Source of the DNA: a virus
Virus record (IMG/VR): IMGVR_UViG_3300010149_000110
Span: 1 to 28,053 of that record
DNA: 28,053 nt
Strand: one strand, 5' to 3'
Shown: piece by piece, positions 19,101 through 25,100 of the stretch
Numbering within the stretch: the first letter of the stretch is position 1
Layout of the letters: each line of letters starts with the position of its first letter
Program-made: the position numbers and the translations under genes
Notes under the pieces: generated by a model
The model's input: the letters and a program-made list of their open reading frames with translations, nothing else
What the model was told of the DNA's origin: nothing
Databases searched by the model: none

Positions 19101-22100
19101 TAGAAACGCCAGGGAAAGTACCAAATGGTGATATTGTAGCAGGAGCAGCATCACCATAAGCAGTTACAGAGACCGTGTTAGGTCCATTATCTTGAATAGT
19201 ATTACCTTGACATAATAGAAGTTCAGTTTCAGTAACGTCTGCTGCAACAAATGGTCTTGTAGGAAGCGCGAACAGTTTTTCTCCAATTGCCGTAGTTCCT
19301 TTCGGATAAACAGCAACGCTAGACAATCTCCAGTCGGAAATGTTTCCAGCGGAATATTCAGTAGTAGTCGTACTCGAACCTACGAGGATTGCAGTAGAAC
19401 CATAGTTAGTTGCTACAGTTCCACTACCTTGAAGAATACCGTCGATATAGATTGAAGTTTGGTTAGCACCCGTTCCTTCTCTTACGACAGCAACATGATA
19501 CCATCTACCACCAGAAACATTGATAGTAGTGTTAGTGAGATTAACAAAGTTAGCACTACTTCCACCGTAGAAACCGATATTAGAAGAACCTGCTCCCACG
19601 AAGAATCCAAAGTCATTAGTGGTTGACCCAGATACGTAGAAGTTTGTATTTGTGTCAACACGACGGATCCATCCTTCAAGAGTAAAGTTGCTAGTTCCAA
19701 GTGCAATACCAGCAGTTTGCAAGTAGTCGCCAGTTCCATCAAATACTACAGATCCATATGGTGCAGCAATAGTTGCAGTTGCAGTACTACTTCCGCCCGT
19801 CAGAGTATTAGCAACTGCCCAAGCAGTAGATGAGAAAGTACCAACATACATTGACTGATTGTCTTTATCAAACTCAAGTACTTGAGCAGTGGTGCCATTA
19901 CTAGATGTTACGGTTTCTCCTACTGTGAAGTCTCCAACAATGTTAGAAAGTGAGATTTCGTAAGCAACAATAGTATTTGCAGAACTTGTATCTGTTGTGA
20001 TACTATCTGCTGCAATATTGTTTGCAGTTTCTTCAAGGAACGAATCATATATCCAAGAACCAGAACCAAACTGACTATCAATCTGTGCTCCAATTTCATC
20101 CTTATAGTACTTAAGATTGAAGTAGAAGTTCTTGACGGCATTTCTAACTGAATTACCTGAAGGCGCAAGACCCTTGGTAACAATATCAACTAGATCGCGA
20201 AGTCTCCAAACTGCTTGATCGATATCTGTAGGAATTTCAGTATCTCTATATGCAGTGTTATCACTGAAAATAGCAGAATATTGATTTCCCGTTACAGTTG
20301 CACCTGAATCATATAGAAGATTTCTTATTGCTTTTTCACCAAGTGTTCTAATCTGCTCAAAGGCAAATACTGTAGGAAGAAGTTCTTCTTCTACATGATT
20401 CAGTTCTCCATTAGCAGTTAAGTACAGATTCATGTTATCAACTGTACTGTTATTACCACCTGTCTGTAGGTCGGAGATGATTGCAGTAATCAGTAACTTA
20501 ATATCACGCTCACACTTAGCAGTGTCATATGTGTATGCTACTTGATTTGAGTTATCGACTTGATATGTCAAATATGCTGCAGTAAGACCTGTAATTTCTT
20601 CTGCAATATATTCGCGGTTGAAGTACAGTCTGTCACCAGCAATATTGAAGTCTTCGCTAGTTGGAGCGATGATATCATTGATAGTGCTAACTAATGTATC
20701 GATAGCGGATTGGACATTTGCACAGTTGCCTGCGTCATTAGTAATACCCCAATCACCAACGATAATATTGTCAGTATTGTCATAAGTTAGATCGCCTGTA
20801 ACTGCTTGCTTAGCGTAGAATCCAAGTCTCTCATGAGCATATACCGACTGCCATACTTGCAGACGAATATGTCTAAGTTCATCGTTTTCACCAATATAGA
20901 AGTTAGCAGCCTGAACAGTGAAGAAGTTTCCTCCATCGTAAATATCTTTCGCCATTCCTGATAAGATCAGACCTAAGTCAGTCTTACAGCGAAGAGTTCC
21001 ATCGGTGCTGCCACCAGCAGCGTTTCTAGGCATATCAACAGCAAGATCTGGATACCTAGTGAGCATATCATGTGCTGCTTTATCAACAATAACTGCAGCA
21101 TTTGAATTGATAAGATTTGAAGCATCACGGAATCTTCCACGAGCAGAAACGTCAATCCTATTGGTATATAAGATATCCGAAGCAGCACTATGATATGTGG
21201 TGGTAAACGGAACTTCGAGGAATGCATTTACAGTAGCGCCAACAAATTCATAATTGGTTTCTACCTTAGTGATAGTTGCCAAGTGATCTACAGGAGTACC
21301 AAGATCTGCTTGCTCAAGGGTATCTGTAAGGATATCCAGAAGGTTGCCAATCGTGGAATATACATCAGCACAATCACCTGTACTGTAATCAAGAACTGTA
21401 ACCGCATTAGAAGATGCACTTACAAATGTATGACCATACTGCTGCTCAGTTGGAGATGCTCCGACATTGACAGTGAAAGTATCGGTTGTAACCGCAGTGA
21501 TTGCAAGAACCTGATTATATGCTCTAGTATCACTCACACGAGGATGAACCAATTCTCTCTCATTACCATCACTGGCACATGTGAATGTCAATGACTCTGC
21601 AGCAATAGCGATTGTATTTGCTGTCGTTAATCCATGACCGCCTGATGTCATAACCATATCACCAGTAGCAGCATCATACGAAATTGCTGATGGTTGAATT
21701 GTGGTAAAGGATGATGTTGAAGAATCAGTAATTGTGGTATCAGTGATTTGTCTTACGCCATGACTGCCAGAAACAGACCAGAGAGTATTATTGATGATAT
21801 ATTGAAGAATATCTTTGACTTTATCGTAAGCCCAGACAGTTTCTGTAACTTCTGTATCAACATGACTAATTGTCACAGGATTAACAGTTCTATCAACATA
21901 CAATGCCGAAGCATCCCAGATGTGACTATTACATCCGTTACGGAGATCCTCAATCAAAGCAGTAAGGATATCGCGAACATCATCTTCACAATTTACGTTA
22001 CCACCAGGAATTACGAGTGATGGATACTGTTGAGTCAGTAAGTAAACTGCTTCCTTAGCAACGAATTCTTTATTAGATTCGATTAAGTTGGCAGCATCAT

Positions 22101-25100
22101 AATATCGTTGTGACTTACCTGCGAATCCAGCAGGAAGATTTGTGGAATTTTCATTCCAGTTCTTGAGAATGGCATCATTGTTGAAGTCTTCGTTGTCTGT
22201 AAACGACTCACCACCAGACCAATCCTCAATGTATGTTTGAGTGTCAGCACCTTCAAAGTGAAGTAGTAACTTAGTATTAGCATCACCCTGGAAGATTCCT
22301 GTAGGGGCAGTAAATGTCGTCTGATAGCGCGAAGTGTTAGATACTCTGAACTCATCGATATGACCAGCGAAACCGTCTCCAAAGGCATAGGAGGCACCTA
22401 TGATGATTGGTTTAGTGGATCCGTAGTTGCCACCATCAGCAAAATCTCCACCATCCTGTGTTCCGTTAACAAATAACTTAGTTGTAGCAGCATTTCTTGA
22501 GATAGCGACATGATACCAAGTATCTACTTCAAGAGTTGCCGTTCCAGTGATTGTAGTAGAACCGTTAACTCTGTAGTTAAGATTTGTTCCTACAAGTAGC
22601 AGTTCTGAAGAAACTTCAGTGGCAGTCGCTCTAAAATCAAAGATTTGCTGAGTTCCTGTAACGCTTGAAGGACGAATCCAACATTCGATTGTAAATGCAC
22701 CCGTACCAAAACCAAATTCAGTAGAAGTTGGGATAGACAGATAATCTCCAGTACCGTCAAGCAGTAGAGACGTCAATCCATAATGACTTTGATCGGTATC
22801 TAATTGAGCATTGTTCGCAAAAGTAACCTGATGGTAATCTTCGCCAGTAGAAAGAGTTCTACCTACTTTACCCAGATAGATTGTGGAAAGTGCTTGATTG
22901 TATCCAATAACCTCACCTTTAGTATCTTGAGTTCTAATGACTTGTCCGAGTTGGAAGAATCCAGACCCAACTCTACCATCAAAAGCAAGTTTCTTGGTGA
23001 CCATATCCTCAGCAGAGTTGAAACTGCCTGTTACATTGCCATATCCAAGTTTGTAGTTGCGAATAACTTCGTTTTCTTGGAATGTACCTGTAGCATTGTC
23101 ATAAGGGATAACTAAATTGCTAATAAACTCAGTTCCAGGGAACTTGGCATCAAAGTCTGTAGTGTTATCGGTAAAATCGACAATATTTACTTGAGACTCG
23201 GAAATATTATCAAGAATAACATTAGGATATGAAGCAGACGTCAATCTGTTGAACAATAGACCAAAGAAAGATGATCCATCAGAAATATTAACCTGTTCAA
23301 TAAACTCGCTTGTGACGGGATCTTGATATGCAGATGTTGAGGTAATTCTAGCAACAACACCTGACTGAGATCCAATAATGACATCATCGAGTTGAATATC
23401 GAATAGACCAGGTTTTGACTGATATGTACCTACGGTCTTACTCAATGCCAATTCATTAGTAATATTAATGTCAGTACCATATACAGGCAGATCTTCTTGG
23501 TGAGAAGTTGCAGTTGTTCCTAATTGTCCTCTCTGTACAGTCAGCGTAGTTGAATCGGGTCCAACTGTAACATCGGATACAGTAACAATCTCTGCTCCCA
23601 GTTGATAGTTAGCACCTATAGTAAATACTCCTTCTGGAACTGCAGTATCATAGAGTGCAGAAGAAGCAATAATTTCAATAGAAGTTGTTCCTGCACCAAT
23701 AGTGTATCTTAAATCTGCAAGAGGAACAGCGTCCCCTGTTTCCAGGTTAACTTCTTCAACTATAGCAATTTTACCCGTCAGATTCTTAATCTGTTCATTG
23801 AAACTAAACAGATTGAGATTGGATATTGGAGTAATTTCTGTGAGAGTTGCAGTAAATCCAGTTGCACCAACACTGATCAGTTCGTTGATATTGAATCCAC
23901 TAACACTAGTGACTGCAATAGTTGCTGATGTAGTACCACCTGTGATTGTGATAACTTCGGAGGATGCATATCCAACACCAACACTGTTGATACTTGCCTG
24001 TGTTACAGCACCAGAAGCAACAGTAATATTGACAGTAAGTCCTGTACCGACACCACTAGAAGTTGTAGAGACATTTGTATAAGTTCCATCAGTATAACCA
24101 GCACCACCAGTTAGTGTGGCATTATCAAGTGCAGTAACAATACCAACATTACCTTCGGCAATAAAACCGAAGATATCATCACCAACAACACTAGTAACAG
24201 TAAGTCTTGATCCAGACTGTGTTCCTAGGACAGTGTTATTAGTGCTTGGGAAAATACCACTATTATTAGTGATTGTAAATTTATAAACCTGAATTGGTTG
24301 AATAGTTACATTTACATACTTGACACTAGCAGGAGGTTGAGGTGGTTCGGCAAAGACAATAGAATCGTTTTGAACTTCAAATGCTGTATCTGGAGTTTGT
24401 ACAACACCATTCAAAATGATCATCAACTGATTTGCGTTTGCAACAACGTTTGATCCATCAATTTGTAGTGGGAATGCAATTCTCTCACCATCAAATAGAT
24501 TAGAAATATCGTCAAGTCTTTGAACAACTGATGTTAAGATGTTCTCCGAAGAAGTCAGTCGTTTCTGACGGAACAATACCTCAGTATTATCGAACGCAGT
24601 ATATACAGGTTCAACCAGAGCAAAACTTTGAATATTTGGAACAGTTGCTTGTCTTGCAAGTTCAACTGATTTTGTCAGTTGGAAGAACGTTTCCTTATTA
24701 GGAACAAATCCATACTCATTTAGATTAAGTTCACCAAAAACTTTGAATGATGCAGGGTGAACATTCTTGATAAGGATATCTTTCCAATCATTGATTGAAA
24801 TTGCAGACTTAACTGCATAAGAGAAGTCCTGATAATAATAGGAGTCTTGGATCTTCTGAATGATCTCAGAGGGTTTACCAACATCATCAATAAATTGACC
24901 AGAGGTTTCTGTAATAGATCCAACATCCAGAACACCAGTAGCGATATTCAAGGAACTAATAGTACCAGAAGATTTAGAAATAACACCTGTTACAGATTCA
25001 CCGATGTTGAAGTCTCCAGTGTAATCAACGATTTTTACAATTCTAGGTCCAACTTGCCAACCGTTATTTGTAGAGACAAATCCAAATGCAGTAGCATTTT

